From assembly GCF_002443255.2 (NCBI RefSeq), contig NW_019211460.1:34853498-34917497 (forward strand): a DNA stretch of 64,000 nt, read 5' to 3'. Origin of the DNA: Varroa destructor (taxonomy: Eukaryota > Arthropoda > Arachnida > Mesostigmata > Varroidae). Positions 1 to 14,302 of the stretch are shown here, one piece after another (within the stretch, counting starts at the first letter, position 1; the number at the start of each line of letters is the position of its first letter). The position numbers and the translations under genes are program-made. The notes beneath the pieces are model-generated. The model was not told the origin of the DNA, searched no databases, and saw only the letters and a program-made list of their open reading frames with translations.

Positions 1-3000
1 GGCTAATATCAAGGTGATAGAGCTTCATATAGAGAAAAATGTTCAAAGCTGCTTATATAGGCTGAATACATTGTCTAATCGGTACTGAAGTGTTTAAGTG
101 AACACAATGTCTGAAAGTCAGTATAGGTATTTCAAGATAAGCTATACTAGGTACTCGTGAACATATGTTATTTTCTATTTATCACAAAATTTATCAATGA
201 CGTTTTTTGTTACGTGTAAGAAGTAACGACGTTAGAGAAGACCCGCAACGTCGAGAGGCGTCAGTAAAAAAAAAAGCTCAGAGAGAACTCGTCTGATTCG
301 AACGGGTTCTTGTAGACGCTTAGTATCACTGGCTATGTAACGCCGGAGAAATTATTATATATATACCGTTTTAATTTATTTTTAGGTAAGGGAATAACTT
401 TGTTCATTCAGCCATTGAGTTTAAAGGCAACTGAAAGATCTTTATCATGCTAACCCTATTAACATTCAACTCTTGAACCTTCAGTTCGGCAGGTGTTTTG
501 TTTTCTTTGTGTCATGTATAAGACATTATAGGCAGAGTAATTTGACGGAAATATTTTTATTGTCAATGGCAAACTTGCTGTCCTTCTCAGTTTGTTGGCA
601 GTCGTTTATCATTGGCCTAAAAATACCTTGAATCATGCCACATCTGCTTATGGCAATTTTGTGTTCCTTCATAGTATCACATTCATTGTGTTCGTCATGA
701 ACTTTATATTGTAAACATCTCGCTTTTGTGTTACTTTACGACTGTGATATTTAATTGTTATTAAGTTCGTTCAACTTGTTGTTATTCATGATGAACATAT
801 TTTCTCTGCAAGTCACATCATTTTAACAATTTCTTATGCAATTTTTTTATGAAACATAAACAAAAATAAAAAACACGACTACTGGGTGAAAAGAGCGGGT
901 GAATATTCTGTTCCTTTATCTAATCACATCAATATAGTGTATATAAGATGTAGCCATATGCTTATGCCATTTGTTGTGTAGTATATGTTGCCATTACTAC
1001 GATAACAACTGTGACAGATAGGTTTCGTCTTGCGCTAAGTATTGGTAACAGTGACACTATGGTAAGTAAAAATAAAACGTATGTATATTGAATGGCGCTC
1101 AGGAAAACGAAGCGCTCCAATAAAGCCCCGATTCTTGTTTTTCTTGTACATTCTTATACGGTGTGCTATGTGGGAAGTGGCATTTGCTCACGGCTCGGAA
1201 AGCCTTTAGAAGAGAATCTACATCCGATTACCGATCGTAACCAGTGTGCCCCCAGAGTAACCGATAATGTTTACGCCGAAAGGCATCGCGGAAGTGGGAG
1301 GCCCGTCCGGTCTAGTCAACACTGAGGTGCTATCGAAAAGTTCTCAAAAAACCGATGAAATCGACAGTCTCATAAACACAAATATCTTATTCAGCAAAGG
1401 ACATGTTAAGCCGAACTCCTCCTTAAAAGAACTAAGCAACACAAGAGATATTTTTAGAAACTTGCTCAGGCGATCGGACATATATATGATCATTGTTTAC
1501 TCTAAAAACAAATGTAAGGGAAAACGGAGCAATTAGACAAGATACATGAAAGAGATCCCGAGCGGCTCGTACAAAGCTATACCCGCAGCACCCGTTAGAG
1601 TGCGACGGCATTCAAGGGAGCGAACGGCATTTACATAAACACCAACGCTGCTATTACCTTACGAGCCATTGTCATCAAATTTGATTCATGGAAAAATTCC
1701 GCCATATTTGGAAGATGTTAAGCGCCATAAAGAACGGTTCTAACTTCCCGAGAGGCATAGTAGAACGCAAAGCCTCCAAACAGTTGACATTTCTTTGGGG
1801 TATGAAGCACCCAGTAACCATCTGTTGGGCCACTTGACGTGAGGATCTACTTGACTGTCACGTCCAAGCAATACCCGTTACCGATAGGTATTATCAAAAG
1901 GCGTCTAGGGAAGGCAAACGGCCCAAAAACAAGTGAACCATTCGAACTATGTGGTGTTCGAGATCTACATAAGCCGGAGCAGCGAAATGATTTCGCCCGT
2001 GAGAACTTTTGAGCTTAGATGCTGTCATAGCCTTCAGTGCTACGCACCCACGAGGAATTGTCTCCTTTTCTGCCCAACCTTATTTCCAAAGTACCACCTT
2101 TTGAGCTTAAGAAGTATCTATACGGATTTTATCAGACGATAATGAAGCAACCTAGCCACAGCAAAAGAGGCAGACAAAAAGAACTACTAAAATTTTGGAA
2201 AACTACTAAAGCGTGGTAGTGAAAATCGTGATTGATCAGTCACCTACCTCCAATAGCCCAGAGACAACAAACTGTACTAATGGCTTCATTAACTTGTCAT
2301 ACCGAAACTCTCGTCGGACATAGAGACTACAGTGTATCGACCAACTGCTCATACGTTCTCAGGATCATTGAAAAAATCATATTTTTGGTATTATTATTAA
2401 AGACGTATGGCCTTAAACGGACAGTGCCAAACGCATCTGTTCGTATAAAATAGAAACCTTGATTGGATCAAAGGTCCTCGTTAAAGCCGTTCTGAGCCTT
2501 GAAAAAACTGTGGCCGCTATTTCCGTATAGCAAATATATAGTAAGTATATAGTAAAGATAGCGTCAACGTAGCATGAATAGCGTCAACCCCTTGCGTATG
2601 TCAATGGTGCCACCTATATGCTATTTTCGAACCAGTATCCGGCAAGCTATTGGAGGAAGCGATCTCGATAAAGGTGTAGACAAGGCCAATGTATGGAAGT
2701 CTGTCAATAGCGATACTACGAGCGACATCGGATTCCTCTGGGATCCGGTAGACTTTGGTCTACCACAACCGCTTAAAAAATGCTACTTATTATTTGCTGC
2801 ATTAATGATCCGCTACTTCTTTACAATAACGAGTCATTGGCGTGAGCTCGATAGTAAAGCCTACTTAATCCATCAAGATACAATCGATCTTAAGTTAAAA
2901 ATATCAACGCCTAGTTAAAATGGGCAGGGACGACGAAACATGGTGAACTGGCGTCCTATTTGCCTCACTAAATAGTATCTAGAGTCAATGCAGCCACCGC

Positions 3001-6000
3001 AAAAATAAGGTTGATCAAGGATCGTATCCGTTATTTATGTCAGGTTGCCGCTAGATACTCGCGTTCCAATTTAATAACCTCAAGATCGCATCGGGAAGTC
3101 GCGACACTCCTGTACCGTAGTATGCCAGCTTGATCAAGAAGCCATAAAAGGGCCAATACGAGCTATTATTCTAAGGCAATAATCGCGTACCTCTTTGTAT
3201 GATTTCATGCGAGTTTGCTTCACTTTCGCCAAAGAGACATACTGTTTTAAAATGACGAAGTATTCTTTCAAGACAAAGTGTTGAAGTGGGCAACTAATTG
3301 GCATTCAATTCATACGAAACAACGCAACGATTCTTATCTTTAACAACGGACAATTCAATTAAGCATACGTTGGGGCCTAGTTGCTGGCTCATTTCATGAG
3401 AAAAATGGGTTTCCATTGTCGTACTGGTAATTAGCTGTAAGCATACCAAAGATCCTCACTATATCGAGTACATTAAAATGTTCACATCTAAATGTTACGA
3501 CATCAGCATTTGTGTTCATTGAACTCAAAACAAGTACCATTGTAATAGTGTAATAATCACTATAGTTAATGAGCCATATAAAGGAGTAGAACTTCAGAAG
3601 GCTTTCACAGGAGCCACAGCCCATATTGAGACTGCGGGCGTCAAACCCACCAACGATAGACGACAATTAAAGTGTCACTATTTCTTTTTTCCTTTCGGAT
3701 CGAATGGGTAAATGATAATAACATATGCTTCAACTGCTATGAAGAGCAAAGGTCAGCAGGACCAGGCTGCACGTAACCGCTCTGCGCTAGGCCAGAAGAA
3801 GTTGGAACTTTCGCAAATCCACCGAAAAGGCAATGATTATTAATGCACAAAACTATTGCATACTATGAAAAAATTGATCGGTACAATTTAAGACGAAGTG
3901 GTGTAGAGGTTTTACGCATTATTAGCAGTTTGGAAGCGCTCCGTCCTCTGATGGTAAACAGAGTTTAGGCAAAGCGTATCCAGACGTGAACAAAAAAAAA
4001 GTAAGCCTATTTAAAATGCTACGTCCTTCTAAATCTCACAAGATTAGGCACATTCGGTGGAAACACGGCCGATGTTTCTTCGTGGAGGGAGGCTCGTTTT
4101 TTGCACTTTATAGGCCTTCATAAAAAAGACGAAGAAACAGTTGAATTCAGCACAGCTGTGGTGAACCAGATAGAGTGTATTAACTTCACAGAAGAATCGG
4201 CCGCTAAGGCTATAAACGAGCGTACTATATCAGTTGCAGCCTTTCATAGACAATCTTAATGTCACGGTATAACCTGGACGAATTTTGTTCTTATATCTTT
4301 AGAAGTCAGGACAACGTTTTCAGCCTACTGGAATTGTTTTTTTAGGTTTATTAAATACAACGAAGTTATCAGCGTACAAACAAAAAGGTACGCTGGCATG
4401 TTCGTCTGTGCAGTTAAACAGGCGGTCCATCAAGATCCATATAGCTGATCCAGTCGCTTGCAAGGTCTTGTGCGCCCTTCGACGGTTCTCTATAATGGTT
4501 TGGAATCGTTCAAAATTAGCTTTTGAGACAATGCTCTGACGTTTGAGAAAGCAGTAGAAAAGCGAAGCTGATAATGAAACAAACCAACCTGTGCAAAATT
4601 TCACATCGACTGGATGTTTGTAACAGAGATTGTCAACAATCGAAGAGTGGATAAGTGCAAGAATATGACTGACCGCTAGGGAAGATCCTTGGAATCAACG
4701 TACTCCTATTTATAAAGCTAGAGGGCTAGACAATGCATAGGTTATCGTAATCAGCCAGCTATTAACTCAAGTACCATGGTCAGAGGCCCAGTTCCGGGTT
4801 AAAAGCTCACTTAACTTTCCGGTCACCCCAACCTACTTTTCATGTCTCTTATAAAAGAAGCACAGTATACATTTTGCGCCCTCTGTAGCGTACTGGACGC
4901 GAGGCCGGGTTTTACGCGTTTGGTAACAGGTGAGCCCGTCCGAAAATAAACTGATCATTTCTTGCAGCTGTCTTCGCCCTTCTTTACTATTTAAAAGGAA
5001 TACTTTAATATCGGACTGCGAAACTACTGATGCTGCTCTACTTAAAACCACACATACAATTTTGATCCAGTTAAAGGTCGAATATAACCACACGGAGGAC
5101 AGCCTGTAACAATAGCTACCTGATGAGGGTCAACGATTAACTCAGATAGAAAAAAAAAGCTCTCAGGTCTAAACTACAATGGTAGCCATAAACGTACCTA
5201 ATACAGTTGTACGGGTGCTCTTTATGGCCAGTTGTAAAGATTACGAGTTTGTATTGCTCTAGATGAGAAACTGGTCCTTCGAAATTATTTCATTTATCCA
5301 TTGATTTAAGGCGCACATTAACTATATTAGCCAGTAAAGCTAAAGAGGCCTTTTAAGAAATGACGCGAGTGCTTTTGCTTATTTCTATATGTATGAAATC
5401 GATTCTTAAGAGCAAAGATTTCTTGGTTGTGGCACGCAGTTGTAGAATATTATCGGACATCTCTGAGACCTGCTTAGAGTTCCTATCGAGGCTAAGTCAC
5501 CAAGAAATATCTAATGATGACCTTCGAGTCGCCTTCATACCTAAACAAGGTGTGATTTTTATGGATCTGCAATCAATCACGTCGATGTTATACCGTGGGT
5601 GCGTCACACGTATTTTCACATTAGTTAGGAAAAACAAAGAGTCTGTTTGTGATGTACTGCAAGAAAGCTTGAGAAAGAGCTCAATGAAGCAACAAATATG
5701 AAGTAAACGCTGCACTACTTAGTGACGATATCTCAATTCGCACTTTACCTATGGTGGTACGGCAACCAGCTGTCTAAGTCATTGCATGGCTCTTAGGCAG
5801 TGCCAAAGGGCGACGCTTATACGTACGTAAGAAGAATGTTAAACAGAACAAATATTGAGTATTTGTCTTCGTAGCGACTGAAAGCTTTTTTTTTTCGTTA
5901 CAATAGGCCCGATCGCTGCGCCCTGATAACAACCAATTTCGAAATACTGTAGCGTAGAACATTGGCAGATAATATACGTTCGGGTTAAAAATAGTTTTCA

Positions 6001-8000
6001 ATAAGGCTTTCGTCGCCTGCTTCCTCAACAATAAGCATTTTCATCTGTCTTGGTATCTTGATATAGTCTCGAAATAACGTATCACATACACTAACTCACG
6101 TTTGCGTTGAGCAGTGGAAGCTATACGATCATTTTATAGACAAACGTATTGTTAATGGCACATGTAATAGGCATTTTTTTTTTTAGCATTTTTTTATAAT
6201 ATAACTTTTAATAGGTTTACGTATATCGTATTTAGGGTGCGTACAAATGTAGGGTGTTAAATGGGTCCCTGACCTTATTCTCTACAAAGGTCACACTGCG
6301 TGTCCCGCGAGAAACCCGATAGGAGCTTCATTGGGAGCTTCGGATGCGTCCAAGCCAACTCAAACGATTGATCGTACATATACATAATACAGGGATAATT
6401 TTTTTACCACAATTTTATCGGTTGTATGTTTCATTGAGGAAGTACTGACGTTTAAAGTTTAAATGACTAAAGTGAAGTGAAGCTAATGATCCATCACCAG
6501 ATGAAAATTATTCGATATTGTGATTCGATAATGAGATAAACATAAAAGGATAATAGTGGTAAATTATATAACTTATAGGTAACTATGGCTCATAACAATT
6601 ATAATGCTACGGCTTTCATAAGCTACATCAGATCAGGTACTTTTGCCCACTTGTTTTTGAAAAACGCATTCATTACAAACAATATATCTAGTTTGGATAC
6701 GGTATACCAAATTATTATGTGGCCAGCTTATCGCCACATAAATCAACAGAGTTTGGATTGAGATAGTGCCTTTTAGGTCGATTAGCAGTTGAAAGCTTCC
6801 ACTTGTGTCTAGCTTACCTTTCGGTATTCCCTTAAAGCAAAATCTTTGCTGGGCCTGATAATCGGCAAAGTTATTCGGCTTAAATGATTCTACGTCATGT
6901 TTGTAAAACTTTTGTTTCACAGAAAACCTCCATGGCATAACTTACAAATAGCATCTGGTTTGCATTTCCGATCCAGGTTCGAATCGTGGAAAAAAGTCCT
7001 ATTATCGTGAATGAGTGGTCACTTATAGGTAGATAGCCATCTAGAGGACATTCGATCTTTAATCGAGGGTTGCACGCTAGTGACTATTTCGTTATTGTTA
7101 TGGTGAGCTTCTGCAGGCTTTATGTATGAAAAAAAAATTCTAGGCGAAGTCCATATATATATTTTTAGAAAAGTTCAGGTAGTTATTTCGACCTTGGCCC
7201 AAGAACTTCAGCTTCGATAAAGGGCCGAATTTTTCAAACGGGCTGTTTGTTGATTAAGTTAAAAACAAATTTCGTTTTAGCAATAAACTAAGTTTGTTTA
7301 TGGTTAAAATAAAATAACGCCTGCAGGTTAGGTAGGCAGTACCATTTATGGTAATCTTACGATTATAATCTAATATCAGTGATTACCGAAAAAGATGAGA
7401 TCAAAGACGTACGAAGCTTCAATTGGCTTGCCTCCCAAAGCACAGAATTTATTTTATATATTTAGTGTTACTTTAGTTTTAATAAACTCTAAGCCTCAGT
7501 GTAACTGATTTTCATTACCTGACCGAGATACTGTTTATCGTCTTCAGCTCTAACCGCTCTGTCCACATTAAGGTCTACAAATAATGAGGTCGACAAGAAA
7601 ATTACTGGATTTTTTCTACGGAAAGAAGCTGTTAAGTCCTAATGTAGTGTTCATAGGATAAGTAGGCCGTTAGCTGATCGACATTATATTGTACTGTTTG
7701 TGGTATGTAATGTTCAGTGTTTTCGAAAAAACAAAAAGCAATCTTCTGATCTGTACCTCTTTCTTTCTTCTCCCTTTCGAAGGAACAAATACAAATCAAC
7801 ATAAAACCTATGCAGGACACCGTTTAAAATCTGGTTGAAGTTGAGGTGATTCGAGAGAATCACGTTGATGTCTAGCTAGCCTTGGTGATGGTTTGCATTT
7901 AATAGCCGAGCGATTGTAAAGGCTCATTTTGTCTAGTCAATACACAGATACTCTCCAGAGCTAAAGATAACACAATAATTCGGGATATTTAGCGTTGTTT
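1..8000. other. AT-rich region with no supportable gene
   Basis: All open frames here are short (at most about 115 codons) and none carries a recognisable domain with splice context. A frame at 2037-2219 (+) has a vague resemblance to a retroelement gag segment, and one at 5360-5701 (+) looks protein-like, but neither is convincing. Contains several poly-A/poly-T runs. Probably intergenic with old unrecognisable repeats. Confidence 0.5.
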
Positions 8001-8117
8001 TTATTAAAACGAGAACAATCATGATATATGATTCAAGAGAGAGATATAGTATTTCTTCTTATTATAATTATTATTCTTTTATTATAATAATAATAATCTC
8101 CATTGTCTCAACATAGT

Positions 8118-8138
8118 CATCATCATCATCATTATTAT
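8118..8138. repeat. (CAT)n-(TAT)n trinucleotide run
   Basis: CAT units turning into TAT units near the lower edge of the compositionally distinct 8-21.8 kb domain. Confidence 0.9.
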
Positions 8139-9306
8139 CTTATTGACAAACTTTGTATGTGTGCCTCTGGCGGCGTATCAGTCCGTACTACGGAACTTTA
8201 CCGTACTTTTCCCTACGTCTACGTTTATTTGTTTCATCATCTGGACCTTTTCACGCTCTATTATTATTATTATGATCATGACATCGTTAGTATCGTATAT
8301 CGCATAGTAGCCGTCTGTATGTAGAACAGGAGGTTTTCTCTGCGACCTTTGTGATGGATCGTAATCATGAGTTATTTTATCATTCTTCTTTTCGAACCTT
8401 CGTGACGCTTATGCGCACGTATGAGAGGACCCGTGCAAGTTACCTAACATGCAGTGGCATTGTTGTCGTAACTGTGATCACAATCGTCGCTCTTATATAA
8501 CGTGTTATTCTTAATTTTATACGAAGCGCGTGCGGCTTTTATTTGTTTGCTTTCCCCCTTGTAGGCGACCGTTTAAGGGGTAGAGGGCGGGGGTATATTT
8601 GATCCAGTTGGGCGAGTCTGTATGAGACCGCTGGGTGGACAATAGCTGCCCGCTTGCCCGTCCATAAAGGCAAAAACTGCGTCGCCACGTTTCTATTGGT
8701 CACACGGTTCATCGTCATGATCATTATAATTGTCAATATAATGTATGTATATTGTGGTGTCGTGTATTTACTGTCATACTATTTTTAATACATGTTCTCA
8801 TATATTATTATGGGGAATTGTTGTTCCTGGGTGTGACTATTTGCCCCTCGGCTGTATCAGCTCTCCTGCGGTATTGTAACATTAACGTTTTTTTATTGTT
8901 ATCGCGCTATCATCATCATGGTATTGTTACTATTATTCAGCATAACTATTGCTGTCATTGTTCGTTTATTGTATAGATGATGTTGAATATAGCGTCACTT
9001 AGCCGCTCTGAGCGTCATCGGACCCACTTTTGAGGTTGTCTTTTAGGGGCGTTTATAGATGCGTATGTAATTTTAAGGTGCTTGTTTTCTTTGCTATCAG
9101 AGCGTGTACTGATGACTTCTGACGAAACAAGTTTTGAAACGAGTCGAAACATTTATAGAAACACTTAGACAACCGTTGGACATCTTTTCGGCGTATAAGC
9201 GCAGCTATCTATAGGGAATCCTAAAAGACCGAATACACCCTGTCTAATTAGGACAGGAAGTTGCAGCTAGGAATCGCTTCTTGAGTAGAGTCATAGTAAT
9301 GGACAA

Positions 9307-9330
9307 ATATATATATATATATATATATAT
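9307..9330. repeat. (AT)12 microsatellite
   Basis: Uninterrupted AT repeats. Confidence 0.97.
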
Positions 9331-12300
9331 TACAGATTTGTGGTAATGCTGAACATCACTAAACAGATTGGCTGACGATTTTCTGTGGGATTCAACAATA
9401 TAGAGCGTATACGTGCTTATATGCTTTTCGTTTGTTTTCCACCATTATGTAGCATAATGTTTTTTGGGAGGGCACGATAGAATGATTTGATACGCTAACT
9501 ATTTACGGGCTGAACGTGCAGAAATTAGCTTCCTCTGGAGACTATTGGTAGAGAAGAGAGAGGCTGCCAACGAACCGTTTGATATTAGGACACGCACATA
9601 TACCTTAGCATGAGTCGTTTGCTTCTTGTCCTGCGTTTGTCAACAAAACAGTCGCATGCACGAAACGAAGCAACAACGCTTAAAATTTCGTGAATTTTCG
9701 TCTGCTATTCTAGATTTGTTACAATTATACGTTCGCGCATATCTTATCGATAGTATTGAACGAGCGCTGTGAACGCGACAAGATCTTCAGTGTAGTTTGT
9801 TTATTATTGGTAGCTGGAATTCGACCAGTCCGGCCGGTTTCCTTAACCATACGATAAGAGATAGACCGCATTTACCGTCCTTTCTGTCTATTGCTACCGC
9901 TTCTTTTAGTGTGACCTGAATCGACACATCAATAGCTGTTATATTTCTCATCTTTTTTACTGAGTTCATTATTATTACCTTCGCCATCAAATCGATGAAT
10001 ATGATACAAAGGCAAAGCGAAATATGCGAAGGGGCCAAACGGGACATCTGGAAGCAGGAGCTCGACTATAACAAGCTTGAGCCAGATTATACTACTCTTG
10101 CTGTTATTGCGTTGTGATCGCGCATTGATACATAACCAGAGGGCCTAAAAGGCGAAAGGCCAATGAACGGTACGATGGGGCGACCTCAGCGATTGCTTGG
10201 GCCCCGAGTGGGGAAGGACGCTCGGGGTCGAAGTCTGGCTTTTGCTCCTATCTAATATTTCCTCTATTCTCCTATCGTTGGGCAACACGGCTGGCTGCAG
10301 CTGATGATTTGTTAACTTATTATCGTTATTATTTTTAATACTATTATCGTTATTCTTATCTATTATATACTATACTTCTCTCGCCTGTCCTCTACTGTAC
10401 GTTATAGCTATAATGAATTTTTTGATGCGGCGATAGTCTTTTAAATTGCATCACTGTCCATAATAGTAGGTAAATCCGCCTTTTTAGCTCGTCTGTAACT
10501 TGTAATCTCTTTCTACGCTTGCTTAAAGCCTATTCTAAGTATTCGCTTTTATCATTTTAGCTTTCTTCTTGTGTATTACTTGTTCAACAAATACACGCAG
10601 AGACACGCACACGCACAATGTATATATAGTGACGAATTTCTGCGTTCTGTATTGTATTTTGTTTTTGGGTAATAGTATATAGTATAGTAACAGCCGTCAC
10701 AGTCAGCAGTAGTAATAACATTTGCCGTTCGCGCCAGAAGAGGGAATAACTGAAAGACCGCTATAGCATCCTGCAGTGTACCCGCTATCGTGTTTGTACG
10801 TAACTTACTAGTGAAAAAGTGACCAATACGTTTTGGAAGAAGTTTATCAAGTACCGACAGTTCGTCAATCGGATGCACGAGCACACACCTAGAGATCCGC
10901 GTGCAACTTGTCGCCGAGACGTCGCGGCGCACATATAGTTTACTTATTTTAACGTTTGTTTTAGGCAATCTAGTAAGCATCGTTTTCGGTTTGGACAACG
11001 CTAGGCGAACATCTGTACCATTCGACTGATGGCCATTTGCTACGAGATTAGAGATGACCTATTGTCAGATGTAAGAGCAATAAGCAGTCCTCTTCTAACA
11101 TTCGTCGACACGAGCGAAGCGTATGCGGAACGTTGCATATTGCTCCGCGGCATCCGTCCGCATCAGCGAGTTTGTGTTGTTAAGACACATCGCAAGGGAA
11201 AACTACCCGGACGTCGCGGGTGGTCTGAACGTCGACAGGATACGTAGCGCTCGAATCGCTACCATTTATGCTTAGCCATAGTTGCCCTAGCCGTTTTTAC
11301 AGGTAGGTTTATCTTCGCCGTTGGCATGAGCATGCAGGGAAGCGCTTGTTCCGTCGATCGATATAACCGCGTCTCCTTCAAATTCCTGATGAGGCAGCCA
11401 CTCAATAATGACGTGCCCGAAAAGCTATCCATTCTTTAGAATTCCCCCCTGAAACTGCCAAAAAAAAAAAGAAGCTGGAAACACTAATCGCAACTAATGC
11501 TAAGTAATAGCAAATTATGTTTCTTTTAGGCGGGACTTCCGTTGTCGATAACCTTCTAGCGGATCATCCAATTGTGCAGATGATAAAAACGTAGAAAAGA
11601 CGCGATCATTAACCACGTACACGTACGTAGTCATCGTTCAAGTTAATTTTTGTATTTTGTTTTACAGTATACAAACAATAGTTGTATCCGATTCAGCAGT
11701 GGCTGTCTAGTTTATCACTAGAGTAGTTCGGTAGATGATATACATCTATATGTATATAGGCGTGTGCACCGGATCTCTACTTTATTTGTTTCGTTATTGT
11801 TTTCGAAGTAGAAAACCTTGGGGTACTATGGATTTGGGCGCCGTTAGTAGCGATCAATCGACAACAAACTGAACCGGCTAAATAGGACCTCCAGATAACC
11901 CTCATCGTAGGCGCGCGACGCATTGCGCGTCGTATAGTAGCAGCAGTTGCGCAATTGGCTACTATCTGCTGAATAGACTGACATTGTTCGATTAATTGTG
12001 TTTTTGTGTGTGTATTGTATATATAGACAGCACTATCTATAGCATTTTATCATTCTCAATGCAATCATTTTACCGCAATAACATTACTACTGATGCTATA
12101 GTAACAACGACCAACACGGATAGACTCCGTCCATAAACTTTAAACGACACAATAAATGTGGCTTATAATAACAACCATCATTGTTATTATATTATTACTG
12201 TGGTTGTTGATAATTTTTCTTCGTTTATTTTTACTATCAATATAAACAACAAGAGTTAAGTTGAACGACAAAGAGGCCTCAGGCAGATGTCGGTGAATGG

Positions 12301-14283
12301 TGATCGGACGGCACACAATTAACGCACGCGGAAAAAACATTTTCGTTCCCGTTAATTATAGATCATAATTTTCTCTCGAAATTTTTCCTCACAACGAAAC
12401 TGACAGCTGTTTACATCAATTGGACCTACCGTAGTGAACTATTATCATGATATTCTGTGAACCTGTGCAATTTCTAGGGGAGTTGTTTTTTTTTTTCTCT
12501 AGCTCACTGTCGTTATTATTTGTGTGCGTCGCGTTTAGCCAGATTTGCTGTGACAGAAAGATGACTAGCGCTACTGTCACTGTGAAATAATACTCAATTG
12601 TTATTATTAGCACATAAATGAATCACATTGGCCAGCCCTCCGGCCGATACGAGACAAGCACATCTGCGTCATTTTCGTTACGACTCATCAGCGTCGTTCT
12701 GTTTTTATCGTGTTTCCTCGTAATTTTGTCCTTTACTTATTGTTCGTTAATTCCATTACGGCTAAAAGCGGCTGCGGTGCAATAGGAGACAAAACGGAGC
12801 CCGATAGGCCTACGCCTTTCGGTTCGTCCTGCACAAGTGGGTTTTTATTTATGTTTTTCATTAGCATTTCAATCAATATCAATAACTTTGGATCTAGTTG
12901 TCTCTCTTTGCTTATGATTACCTCTATTTAGGCAATTTTTCGCTCGGGTAGATTTTTTTTATCTTTACAATGATAAGTAAATAGAACCTATGACATCATC
13001 TGTATCAATAGCACTAATTTAGTATCCGTTATTATTATAACTTCTCCGTATTTTCTGCGATACCGTTGTTATTGATCATTGTTGATGTTGCCATTGATTC
13101 GATCGATCGAATTATATGCTTACAAACAATGGCAGTTGTCTTACAGCTGCCTGCCTACACCGCCAATTACTTAGATCAATTAAGGGTAACTTGCCTTTGC
13201 TTTTTCTGTTTGCGATGGACACGTAAGTTATGAATGTGTGGTCCTCAAAAAGTCTCCTCTAATCTGATTATGTCATTGTCAATGTGAGCGTTAATGCAGT
13301 TGAGTGTCAAGTCAATCTAGATCTAACTGGGAGGCTTGCCGAGCCCTTGCGAGCAATAGACACAGCCTTGGCTGAAGGTGGGGAGTTCGACCATGGTAGC
13401 CTGAACGCGTACTGGCCAACGTTTCAACTTCTGCACGAGCACTGCTGCACATGTCCTAAGGGTCGTGTGTAGCTTGTCACAGTTTCTATATGCAAAATTT
13501 TTGCGTCGCGCACGTTTACAGTCTCTTCCTGACGACGGTGCGTACCTGAACCTCAAACATAGTCGCATTCAAAGTTGTGCTGTACTCATACATACAAAGT
13601 CTAAGTGTATACAGTTTATATAGAAAACATAAGTAACTGATGCGCCCGAGGGGATGCCGATTGCAGGTGTCACTGCTGGAGGAGTATCCGCGTCCAGTGT
13701 ATTTAGCAACCGTGTATTTCGTTTAGTTCGTTCACTCCTTTGTCAAATAACGCACGTAACTTGAGTATGCCAATCTACAATGTTGAGACAGCCTTTGCAT
13801 ATTAGTTAGGTTTTGTATACGATCGAATTGTCTACGTATACCGATCTTATATTGAACGCAGCCAGCCCAGGTTCCGGGCATTCGTTGCTTTGGCGTATAA
13901 AGGTCTTTACCTTCGCCAGCCTTTGCACGCACTTCTCTGACATTACGACCTAGTAAAGTGTAAGTAAACACTTAAGGCCGTTACACTATCGATCCTCGTT
14001 AAGTCTTGATTCGGGTTGTCGGTCAGCGATACGCGAGATGACACCAAGAAGCTGGGGCAGGCGACAGGCCAGCTAGCATTTGATCTGAGGCTGAATGGAT
14101 CTTCTTCTCTATATACGTATGCTGTACGTATTTAAGCAGTGCATTTTCATTGATAGTTAAGTTAGATACATGTGCAATGGCGACACATATTCTATCTATT
14201 ATTCCCTTAATTATAAAAGAAACAGTAGATCCCTCTGGTGACTATTTGAAGCCTTTAAACGACCTACTAGGTGTAATCGTATG

Positions 14284-14302
14284 TTATTATTATTATTATT
14301 AT
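14284..14302. repeat. (TTA)n trinucleotide run
   Basis: Six TTA units. Confidence 0.9.

Noticed and set aside
2037..2219. Frame resembling a retroelement gag segment (FLPNLISKVPP)
   Set aside because: Single short similarity from memory of BEL/Pao gag, with no pol or LTR found.
4320..4604. Minus-strand frame with LYADNFVVF, considered a reverse transcriptase YADD block
   Set aside because: The second Asp is Asn and no other reverse transcriptase block is found around it.
5360..5701. 113-codon + strand frame that looks protein-like; considered a MutS-type core fragment
   Set aside because: Only a vague resemblance; no ATPase motifs or splice-linked exons nearby.
6935..7000. GGTTCGAATC B-box-like motif with a possible A box upstream
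   Set aside because: Spacing is too short for a tRNA or SINE promoter and the T-stem has a mismatch.
10576..10998. 140-codon minus-strand frame
   Set aside because: No domain, Cys/Tyr-rich end derived from simple sequence; lies in the putative 3' UTR domain.
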